From Clostridia bacterium (GTDB lineage Bacteria; Bacillota; Clostridia; Christensenellales; CAG-138): DNA of 49,601 bases. The stretch lies in contig JAFXVP010000051.1 of NCBI GenBank assembly GCA_017524445.1, positions 1 to 49,601 on the forward strand, written 5' to 3'. Below are positions 33,140 to 40,426 of this stretch, one piece after another (position 1 is the first letter of the stretch; every line of letters begins with the position of its first letter). Below the pieces are notes generated by a model, which saw only the letters and a list, made by a program, of their open reading frames with translations, had not been told where the DNA came from and did not search any database. A program made the translations under genes and the position numbers.

Positions 33140-33799
33140 GTGAATACGAAAAGACTTATAATTGTTTTAGTATTGATCATATTTGCTTCTATGATTGGAT
33201 GTCATGCGGATAATTCGGCAGGGACTTTTTACAATCAAGAAGTGTTTGTGTATGGCGACGGAAAACTCTCAAACGGAACTTTGACATATATTGATTTTCC
33301 GCAGTATTGGCATTACAAGGGTGATTACCCTTATCGCTTTGGCAAGATAAAGGGAGGAAAAACGCTTTATGCTGCAGATGAAAACGGTACCATTGTGAAA
33401 GAGAAGAAACCGTTTTTAGCAGATATGGATTATACACCATGGATCAGAGAAGATATGGTATTACCTGATCTATGTGGTGATAAAATAGCAGTTATGGTAT
33501 ACTTCATGGATAATACTTCTTTTAGCTTAGAAGGCAAGGCGAAAGAGGAGTTTATTGAATGGTTTCGTAAGTACAAGACCAATGAAAAAAAAGGTTTTTA
33601 TAGTACAAGTAATAAACCAATCGGTAATATCGTTTTCGAGAGTCTTGAAATCCCCGGATTATACTATGACTGTGACTTTCTGATCATACAACTTAGCAAC
33701 AGTATTGTCATCGTCGATAATTTTGATAAGAAAATCGCATCATTTGGACAAAATACGGAATTCTACCATGATGTGTGTCTGTGTCAAGGTCAAGACTAG
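33140..33799 (+). CDS. AT-rich lipoprotein of unknown function (likely acquired)
   Basis: A 219-residue lipoprotein with signal peptide KRLIIVLVLIIFASMIGC and Cys near residue 21. The mature part is rich in Tyr, Lys, Phe and Ile and has no recognised domain. The start is GTG at 33140, 8 bases after GGAGG; a nearer ATG at 33133 is in another frame and gives only 26 residues. Its base composition is strikingly AT-rich and its codon use (AAA, ATT, TTT, GAT) unlike every neighbour, and it ends with the rare TAG. It is followed within 15 bases by a TGTCAGG...CCTGACA palindrome. Horizontal acquisition is likely. Confidence 0.78.
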   Translation: MNTKRLIIVLVLIIFASMIGCHADNSAGTFYNQEVFVYGDGKLSNGTLTYIDFPQYWHYKGDYPYRFGKIKGGKTLYAADENGTIVKEKKPFLADMDYTPWIREDMVLPDLCGDKIAVMVYFMDNTSFSLEGKAKEEFIEWFRKYKTNEKKGFYSTSNKPIGNIVFESLEIPGLYYDCDFLIIQLSNSIVIVDNFDKKIASFGQNTEFYHDVCLCQGQD

Positions 33800-33811
33800 T
33801 GACGTGACAAT

Positions 33812-33842
33812 GGTGTCAGGGGTACGGTTCTCCTGACAACCG
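33812..33842. repeat. TGTCAGG...CCTGACA palindrome (REP/transposon-end-like)
   Basis: TGTCAGG (33814-33820) and CCTGACA (33832-33838) around an 11-base loop containing ACGGTTCT. Very similar palindromes are found near REP-associated or IS200-like transposase genes in Clostridia. That link is from general knowledge; no transposase is present here. Confidence 0.55.
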
Positions 33843-33887
33843 AAACAAAGAGACAAAAGGCAGCAAGTGAGCATCAGACAAGCCGAC

Positions 33888-33914
33888 GCCCGGGAGCGCA
33901 TCCCGGGCATTTTT
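33888..33914 (+). terminator. Intrinsic terminator after the AT-rich lipoprotein region
   Basis: Perfect 8-base stem GCCCGGGA / TCCCGGGC with loop GCGCA, then ATTTTTG. Confidence 0.85.
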
Positions 33915-33966
33915 GTATATGAATTCCCGCAATTCGTGAAAAATCTCTTTTCTTTCCCGAAAAAAA

Positions 33967-33975
33967 TGATATAAT
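33967..33975 (+). promoter_or_regulatory. Extended -10 promoter of the clostripain-family gene
   Basis: TGATATAAT, an extended -10 with consensus TATAAT, about 40 bases before the start codon. No clear -35. Confidence 0.5.
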
Positions 33976-34014
33976 GTAATCTGCAAGCGAATGTACCCAA
34001 AGGGAGGATTCCAT

Positions 34015-36801
34015 ATGGAGAACAACGACAACAAACGCAAAAAGAAAGTCATATCCGGTACGGCAAGTCTGAACCGCCGCGACGACAAACCGGTCGAAAC
34101 GAACGGACCTGTCGGAAGGAAGGACGGCTACCAGGGCAGAAAAACGCAGTTCGGCGCAAAGAAACCCGCAGGCAGCGGCAGCGAACAGAGCGGCAGTCTG
34201 CTGTCTTCGCTGTTCGGCGCGCAGCAGAGCCAGAACACGGGCAGCCAGGGGCAGCAGACGCAGAACACGCAGCAGACCTTTACGACGGGGGATCTCGGCG
34301 GCGATACGGGCAGCACGGGCGGCACGACCGGTTCAGGAAGAGGCCTTTTGAAAGGCGGCTGCATGAAGATCATCCTGATCGTTCTTGCGATCGTACTGCT
34401 CTTCTTCCTGATCCGCTGTGTCTTCTTCGGGGGCAGCTCCTGCTCGATGGGGAATATCTTCTCCGGTGACAGCGGCATCGTCGACGATTACAGCGGCGTC
34501 ACGGATATCGGCGACAGCGGCGTCACGGACATCGGCGGCAGCGATACGCTCCCGGACGATTCCGTACAGCAGGGCTATACGTCCGATCTGCTCGCGCAGC
34601 TGTTCCAGGCGAGCGAGGATCCGTTTGACGCGACGGACAGCAACGCACCGGCGGCGGTCTCCGCAAGCACGTCCGATACGGAACCGGACGTCACCGTTTC
34701 GAACAAGGCGCGCGATCGCTATACGACGATCAAGGGCAAAGGCAAGGACACCGTCACCGTCATGGTCTATATCTGCGGCAGCGACCTCGAAAGCGAACAC
34801 GGCATGGCGACGGCGGACCTCAATGAAATGCTGCATGCGGACCTGAACGACGACAAGGTCAACGTCATCGTCGAGACCGGCGGCGCCAAGAAGTGGAACA
34901 ACTCCGTTATCAAAAACAATACCAATCAGCGCTATCGCGTGACGAGCAAAGGTCTCGTGCGGCTGGACGATAACGTCGGCAAGAAGAGCATGGTCGACCC
35001 GAACACGCTCGTAAGCTTCATCCAGTTCTGCGCGAAGAACTATCCCGCAAACCGCTATATGCTGATCATGTGGGACCACGGCGGCGGCGCGATCTCCGGC
35101 TACGGCTACGACCAGACGGCCAGCGGCACGATGACGCTTGACAAGATCAATTCCGCGCTGAAAAAGGGCGGCGTCAAGTTTGACTTTGTCGGCTTTGATG
35201 CGTGCCTGATGGCGACGCTCGAAACGGCGCTCGTCACCGAACCGTACGCGGACTATCTGATCGCGTCCGAGGAATCCGAGCCCGGCACCGGCTGGTATTA
35301 TACGGATTGGCTTACAGAGCTTTCGAAGAACACCTCGATCAGCACGGTGGAGCTTTCTAAGACGCTCATCGACGACTTCACCGACGTTAGCAAGAAGAAC
35401 TATCCGGGCTGCAACACGACGCTGTCCATCGTGGACCTTGCGGAGTTTGCGGGCACCGTTCCGGACGCGTTCAACGACTTCTCGGCGGACATCTCGAAGA
35501 TGCTCGACGACAAGGACTACAAGAAGGTCGCGGACGCCCGCGCCGACGCGCGTGAATACGGCGTTTCGGCAAAGGTCAACCACATCGACGTGATCGACTT
35601 TGCGACGAAGATCGGCAGCAAGAAGGCAAAAGCGCTGGCAAGCGCATTGAAGGGCTGCGTGAAGTACAACCGCGCGTCTGTTTCGATGAAGAACTCGAAC
35701 GGGCTTTCGATCTACTTCCCGTATTCGAGCTTCAAGAGCATGAACTCCGCCGTTTCGCTGTACAGCACCATCGGCGTTTCGAGCGAATACTCCCGCTGCA
35801 TCAAGAGCTTCGCAAGCCTGGCCGCGGGCGGTCAGATCGCGACCGGCGGCACGACAAGCTCGGCCTACGGCTCGCTGTTCGGCGACTATAGCAGCACGCC
35901 GTCGTCCTCTTCGGGCGACATCCTCGGAACGCTGCTCGGCGGTTATCTCGGCGGGTCCGGCAGCAACGATTCGCTGTCCTCGCTGTTCGGCGGTTCACAG
36001 TCGTTCTACGGCGGTTCGTCCTCCGGCGGCGCGATGGATTTCCTGGGCAGTATCCTTGGAAGCGGCTCCTCGAGCTGGTTCGATTCCGGCAGAGCGCTTG
36101 CGTATAAGGACTACTACGACAACAACAGTCTGACCGTCGCGGACATGGAGCCGACGGAGAAGGCGGAGGGTGAGTATGTTCTTGAACTGAGCAAGGAAAA
36201 GTGGGACCTCGTCAAGTCGGTCCGGATCAATGTGTTCGCGAAAGAGGACGATCATTACGTCGACCTCGGCATGGACAACGCGGACGTCATCGACGCAAAC
36301 GATGAAGGCATGCTTGATGAGAACGGCAATCTTCGGATCAAGTTCGACAATTCATGGATGACCGTAAACAAGCAGCCGGTCGCGTACTACTTCATGCAGG
36401 CGGTCGAAGACGGCAAGAACTGGGCGGAGGTCGGCTATGTTCCGATTCTCTTAAACGGCGAACGCTACTACATGTTCATTGTGTTCGACAACGAGATCGC
36501 GGGACACGAGGACGGCTACGTTGCAGGCGTACAGCCCGTTTACAACGAATCCGAGGTACCGACGCTGGCAAAGGGCTTCATCCAGCTGAAGGCGGGGGAC
36601 AAGATCGACTTCATCTTCGACTGCTACAGCGCGGACGGGACCTATGAGAACAGCTACATCTACGGAAAGCAGATCACCGTTAAGAACGATCTGACCGTCG
36701 GATACATGGACCTCGGCGGTCTCGAATGCGACGTCACCTATTGCCTGACCGATATTTACGGCAACGAGTTCTGGACGGAAGCGCTCACGTTCTCCGAATA
36801 A
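34015..36801 (+). CDS. Membrane-anchored clostripain-family (C11) cysteine protease
   Basis: A 928-residue protein with a hydrophilic cytoplasmic region rich in Gly, Gln, Ser and Thr (1-115) and one membrane helix (about 118-138). A short linker carries two GVTDIG repeats (about 161-175). The peptidase C11 domain begins near residue 245 (TVTVMVYICGSDLES), with catalytic His 355 in MWDHGGG and Cys 397 in FDACLM. A Gly/Ser-rich linker (about 610-700) leads to a C-terminal domain of about 225 residues that I do not recognise. C11 enzymes cleave after basic residues and often self-activate. The ATG at 34015 follows AGGGAGG. Monocistronic. Substrate unknown. Confidence 0.87.
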   Translation: MENNDNKRKKKVISGTASLNRRDDKPVETNGPVGRKDGYQGRKTQFGAKKPAGSGSEQSGSLLSSLFGAQQSQNTGSQGQQTQNTQQTFTTGDLGGDTGSTGGTTGSGRGLLKGGCMKIILIVLAIVLLFFLIRCVFFGGSSCSMGNIFSGDSGIVDDYSGVTDIGDSGVTDIGGSDTLPDDSVQQGYTSDLLAQLFQASEDPFDATDSNAPAAVSASTSDTEPDVTVSNKARDRYTTIKGKGKDTVTVMVYICGSDLESEHGMATADLNEMLHADLNDDKVNVIVETGGAKKWNNSVIKNNTNQRYRVTSKGLVRLDDNVGKKSMVDPNTLVSFIQFCAKNYPANRYMLIMWDHGGGAISGYGYDQTASGTMTLDKINSALKKGGVKFDFVGFDACLMATLETALVTEPYADYLIASEESEPGTGWYYTDWLTELSKNTSISTVELSKTLIDDFTDVSKKNYPGCNTTLSIVDLAEFAGTVPDAFNDFSADISKMLDDKDYKKVADARADAREYGVSAKVNHIDVIDFATKIGSKKAKALASALKGCVKYNRASVSMKNSNGLSIYFPYSSFKSMNSAVSLYSTIGVSSEYSRCIKSFASLAAGGQIATGGTTSSAYGSLFGDYSSTPSSSSGDILGTLLGGYLGGSGSNDSLSSLFGGSQSFYGGSSSGGAMDFLGSILGSGSSSWFDSGRALAYKDYYDNNSLTVADMEPTEKAEGEYVLELSKEKWDLVKSVRINVFAKEDDHYVDLGMDNADVIDANDEGMLDENGNLRIKFDNSWMTVNKQPVAYYFMQAVEDGKNWAEVGYVPILLNGERYYMFIVFDNEIAGHEDGYVAGVQPVYNESEVPTLAKGFIQLKAGDKIDFIFDCYSADGTYENSYIYGKQITVKNDLTVGYMDLGGLECDVTYCLTDIYGNEFWTEALTFSE

Positions 36802-36815
36802 GACCCAAAACACCA

Positions 36816-36842
36816 AGCGCCCCGGGATCATCCCGGGGCGCT
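36816..36842. terminator. Bidirectional terminator between the C11 protease and tmcAL
   Basis: Perfect 12-base stem AGCGCCCCGGGA / TCCCGGGGCGCT with a TCA loop, between convergent genes. The T run is weak. Confidence 0.75.
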
Positions 36843-36858
36843 GCTTTGTGCTGTGAAG

Positions 36859-38061
36859 TCAGACCGTGATCGCGCTCTGCGAATCGCGGTGCAGGTCGCG
36901 CGCGAGCGCGTAGGCGTACAGGTCGGTCGAAAGCGCGTCGATCTGAAGCGAGGCGCGCGCGACGTCCGAACAGTTCTGAACGTCGGAATGGCGCAGGATC
37001 ACCGGCGCGGCGGCGCGGCTTGCCATGGCGGCCAGAAGTCCGCGTCCCATGCGCTTCATGCCGAGCACGTGCAGATACATATTGTCGACGTTCTTTCCGA
37101 CGGCGTCCGAAAGCCCCGCGGGCACGTGCAGCAGCGCGGACACGAGGATGCGCTTGCACCGCGCGAGCGTGTAGCGCTTGGACTTGATCGCGTCGAGCAG
37201 GGAGGGGAGATCGACCGCTTCGCGTGCCGCGCGGTAAAGCACCTGTTCGAACCCCTCGGCAACCTCGGGAAGGCCTTGCAGCTCCTCGATCGTCATGGAG
37301 CGCAGCCGGTACAGAAGCATCGCGCCGAACAGATCGAACGTGACCGGGAACTGCGCGTCGAAACGCATGGCGGCGGCAACGCTCATCGGCATCGTGTCAT
37401 AGACCGATTCGTCGCCGTTTTTGAGCGCTTCGCGGATCGCCGTCGCGCTCGAAAGCGCGCCGGTCAAAACGGTACTGTTGTACTTGTTTCCGATTCGGCG
37501 GATCGGCAGCGGACGGATCTCCGGCGCAAAGCGGTTCAGCGCCTTCAGATACTCCACGGCGAGGATGTTGTTCGGTTCCTGCAGAAGCGCAAGCTCGTCC
37601 TCGGGGATACCGTAATCGGCGAGCGCGTCGTACTGCGCGCGCGGATAGGACTTGCCCTGCTTCAGATGGTGCATGAGATAGATCTTGAGATTCGGCGGTT
37701 CGCGCTCCAATATGTCCGCCATATGGTAGAGCGCGTTCACATCGTCGGTCTCAACGCCGAAGGCAAGATCGGTCACCACACCGGTTGCGGCAAGCGTTTT
37801 CACCGCGCCTTCGGCAAAGCGTTCCGCGCTCGAAACCGCGAATACGCTCGGGATCTCAACGACAAGATCCGCGCCGCCCATGACCGCCCATTCGGCACGG
37901 GTGAACTTGTCGGTGCAGGCGGGTTCGCCGCGCTGTACGAAGTTGCCGGACATGGCGACGACGCAAAACTCGGAACCGGCCTGTTTTTTGGATTCCTCCA
38001 TGTGATAGATGTGTCCGTTGTGCAGCGGATTGTACTCCGCGATGATCCCAACGACGCGCAT
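36859..38061 (-). CDS. tmcAL: tRNA(Met) cytidine acetate ligase
   Basis: Makes N4-acetylcytidine at the wobble base of elongator tRNA-Met, using acetate and ATP (formerly YlbM, DUF795). The 400-residue protein opens GIIAEYNPLHNGHIYH, a nucleotidyltransferase start with the HxGH motif (His 14, His 17). MSGNFVQRGEPA and FGVETDD follow, all conserved in the family. The start has GGAGGG at 38068-38073. Its use of acetate fits its position next to pta-ackA, which it diverges from; this neighbourhood is common in Clostridia. An extended -10 (TGATATACT) lies upstream. Confidence 0.92.
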   Translation of the reverse strand: MRVVGIIAEYNPLHNGHIYHMEESKKQAGSEFCVVAMSGNFVQRGEPACTDKFTRAEWAVMGGADLVVEIPSVFAVSSAERFAEGAVKTLAATGVVTDLAFGVETDDVNALYHMADILEREPPNLKIYLMHHLKQGKSYPRAQYDALADYGIPEDELALLQEPNNILAVEYLKALNRFAPEIRPLPIRRIGNKYNSTVLTGALSSATAIREALKNGDESVYDTMPMSVAAAMRFDAQFPVTFDLFGAMLLYRLRSMTIEELQGLPEVAEGFEQVLYRAAREAVDLPSLLDAIKSKRYTLARCKRILVSALLHVPAGLSDAVGKNVDNMYLHVLGMKRMGRGLLAAMASRAAAPVILRHSDVQNCSDVARASLQIDALSTDLYAYALARDLHRDSQSAITV

Positions 38062-38167
38062 GAAAGCACCCTCCTTGCAAATTGCGAAAATATATCCAAA
38101 ACAAGTATATCATTTTTTGCGCGGATGTGTTAGAATAATTTGTAAATCTATTTTGGAGGATTTTGTT

Positions 38168-39166
38168 ATGTCATTGATGGAACAGATCAAGGCAAAAGCA
38201 AAGGCGGATCAGAAGCACATTCTGCTGCCCGAGGGAGCCGAGGAACGCACCGTGCAGGCGGCAGCCCGCATCACGGCGGAGGGCATCGCAAAGGTCACGC
38301 TGTTCGGTAAGCGCGAGGAGATCGAGGCGGTCGCAAAGAAATTCGACGTCTCGCTCGAAGGCATCGACACGATCGACCCGGAAACGCATCCGGATTATCA
38401 GACGTACGTCGACCGCTTCTATGAGATGCGCAAGGCGAAGGGCGTCACGCCCGAAAAGGCGGCCGAGATGATCAAGAACCCGCTGTTCTTCGCGGCGATG
38501 ATGATCAAGGACGGCAAGGGCGACGGCTTCGTTTCCGGCGCGATCAACACCACGGGCAACACGCTCCGTCCGGGTCTGCAGATCATCAAAATGAAACCCG
38601 GCATCAATACGGTTTCGAGCTTCTTCATCATGGAGATCCCGAACAAGGCGTACGGCGACGACGGCCTGATGATCTTTGCGGACTGCGCGGTCAACATCGA
38701 CCCGACCTCCGAACAGCTTGCCGAGATCGCGATCTCGTCCGCGGCGAGCGCAAAGGCGCTCTGCGGTATGGACGCGCGCATCGCGATGCTGTCGTTCTCC
38801 ACGAAGGGCAGTGCAAAGCATGACAACGTCGACAAGGTCCGCATCGCGACCGAAATGGTCCACGAGCGCGCGCCGGAACTGATGGTGGACGGCGAACTGC
38901 AGGCGGACGCCGCGCTCGTCGAAAAAGTCGGTCAGCTCAAGAGCCCGGGCAGCCCCGTTGCCGGCAAGGCGAACGTACTGGTCTTCCCGGACCTCCAGGC
39001 AGGCAACATCGGCTACAAGCTCGTCCAGCGTCTCGCGGGCGCGGAAGCGATCGGCCCGATCTGCCAGGGCTTCGCTGCGCCGATCAACGACCTGAGCCGC
39101 GGCTGCAGCGTCGAGGATATCGTTTCCGTCGTGGCGATCACGGCAGTCCAGGCACAGAACATGTAA
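38168..39166 (+). CDS. pta: Phosphate acetyltransferase
   Basis: Converts acetyl-CoA and phosphate to acetyl-phosphate in acetate fermentation. The 332-residue protein is the short, single-domain bacterial form. It shows HILLPEGAEERTVQAA at the start, the GDGFVSGAINTTGNTLRPGL substrate loop, IFADCAVNIDP, SFSTKGSA, and VFPDLQAGNIGYKLVQRLAGAEAIGP near the end. GGAGG precedes the ATG at 38168; the frame is open upstream but that region overlaps the tmcAL start. Co-transcribed with ackA (15-base gap). Confidence 0.95.
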   Translation: MSLMEQIKAKAKADQKHILLPEGAEERTVQAAARITAEGIAKVTLFGKREEIEAVAKKFDVSLEGIDTIDPETHPDYQTYVDRFYEMRKAKGVTPEKAAEMIKNPLFFAAMMIKDGKGDGFVSGAINTTGNTLRPGLQIIKMKPGINTVSSFFIMEIPNKAYGDDGLMIFADCAVNIDPTSEQLAEIAISSAASAKALCGMDARIAMLSFSTKGSAKHDNVDKVRIATEMVHERAPELMVDGELQADAALVEKVGQLKSPGSPVAGKANVLVFPDLQAGNIGYKLVQRLAGAEAIGPICQGFAAPINDLSRGCSVEDIVSVVAITAVQAQNM

Positions 39167-39181
39167 AGCGGAGGGAAAACG

Positions 39182-40384
39182 ATGAGATCCATTCTTGTTA
39201 TCAACGCAGGCAGCTCTTCTCTGAAGTATCAGCTGATCGACATCGACACCGAAAGCGTTCTCGCAAAGGGCCTTTGCGAGCGCATCGGCATCGACGGCAA
39301 ACTGACCTATAAGCCCACGGGCGGCGACAAGCTCGAAAAGGACGCGGCAATGCCGACGCACAAGGAAGCGATCGCAATGGTGCTCGACGTGCTCGTCGAG
39401 CCGAAGATCGGCGTCAGCTCCGACATGAAATCCATCGTGGCGGTGGGGCATCGCGTCGTCCACGGCGGCACGAAGTTCACCAAGTCCGTGCTGATCACCG
39501 ACGACGTCATCAAGATGATCGAAGATTGCATCCCGCTTGCGCCGCTTCACAACCCCGCAAACCTCATGGGCATCAACGCCTGCCGCGCCGTCATGCCGGA
39601 GACCCCGATGGTCGCCGTGTTCGACACCGCGTGGGGCATGAGCATGGAGCCGAAAAACTTCATCTACGCGCTGCCGTATGAGATCTATGAAAACTATCAG
39701 GTCCGCCGCTACGGCTTCCACGGCACGAGCCACATGTTCGTCACCGGCGAAGCGATCAAGCGTCTCGGAAGAGAAGGCGATCCGAACGTTCGCGTCATTT
39801 CCTGCCACCTCGGCAACGGTTCTTCCGTCAGCTGCTCAAAGGGCGGCAAGTGCGTCAATACCTCGATGGGTCTGACGCCGCTGGAAGGTCTTCCGATGGG
39901 CACGCGCTGCGGCAGCATCGACCCGGCGATCGTTCCGTTCCTCGTGAAGGCGATGGACGTTCCGGCGAAGGAGATCGACACGATGATGAACAAGAAGAGC
40001 GGTATGCTCGGCGTTTCGGGCGTGTCCAGCGACTTCCGCGATCTGTGGGCGGCAAAGAACGAGGGCAACGAGCGCGCGGCGCTGGCGCTCGACATGTTCG
40101 CGCAGGGCGTCAAGCGTCTGATCGGCGGCTATGCCGCGGAGATGGACGGCGTGGATTGCATCGTCTTCACGGCGGGCGTCGGCGAGAACGACGCGGCGAC
40201 GCGCGAGCTCATCATGCGGAACATGGACTACCTCGGCGTCGACTTCGATTTCGAGTTGAACCGCACTGCGCCGAGAGGCAAAGAGATCGTGCTGAGTAAG
40301 CCTGATTCCAAGGTCACCGTCATGGTCCTGCCGACCGACGAAGAGCTTGCGATCGCAAGAGATACCGCTTCGATCGCGCTGTAA
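39182..40384 (+). CDS. ackA: Acetate kinase
   Basis: Transfers phosphate from acetyl-phosphate to ADP, the ATP-yielding step of acetate formation. The 400-residue protein has the ASKHA-fold marks: VINAGSSSLKYQ at the N terminus, VGHRVVHGG, PLHNPANL, FDTAW, RRYGFHGTSH with the catalytic His, CHLGNGSS and the FTAGVGEN segment. GGAGGG precedes the ATG. Second gene of pta-ackA, ending at a strong terminator. In many Clostridia a DUF177 gene and rpmF follow; here recJ follows. Confidence 0.96.
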   Translation: MRSILVINAGSSSLKYQLIDIDTESVLAKGLCERIGIDGKLTYKPTGGDKLEKDAAMPTHKEAIAMVLDVLVEPKIGVSSDMKSIVAVGHRVVHGGTKFTKSVLITDDVIKMIEDCIPLAPLHNPANLMGINACRAVMPETPMVAVFDTAWGMSMEPKNFIYALPYEIYENYQVRRYGFHGTSHMFVTGEAIKRLGREGDPNVRVISCHLGNGSSVSCSKGGKCVNTSMGLTPLEGLPMGTRCGSIDPAIVPFLVKAMDVPAKEIDTMMNKKSGMLGVSGVSSDFRDLWAAKNEGNERAALALDMFAQGVKRLIGGYAAEMDGVDCIVFTAGVGENDAATRELIMRNMDYLGVDFDFELNRTAPRGKEIVLSKPDSKVTVMVLPTDEELAIARDTASIAL

Positions 40385-40394
40385 GAACACATCC

Positions 40395-40426
40395 GGGCTG
40401 CGGAATTCTTTTCCGCGGCCCTTTTT
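40395..40426 (+). terminator. Terminator of pta-ackA
   Basis: 11-base stem GGGCTGCGGAA / TTCCGCGGCCC (one G-U pair), loop TTCTT, followed by five T. The last T directly precedes the annotated recJ start. Confidence 0.85.

Noticed and set aside
33133..33213. ATG at 33133 as start of the AT-rich gene
   Set aside because: It is in another frame and stops after 26 codons; the GTG at 33140 gives a proper lipoprotein signal and correct ribosome-site spacing.
38171..39808. 545-codon minus-strand frame across pta and ackA
   Set aside because: Antisense shadow of two textbook genes, biased composition, no recognisable motif.
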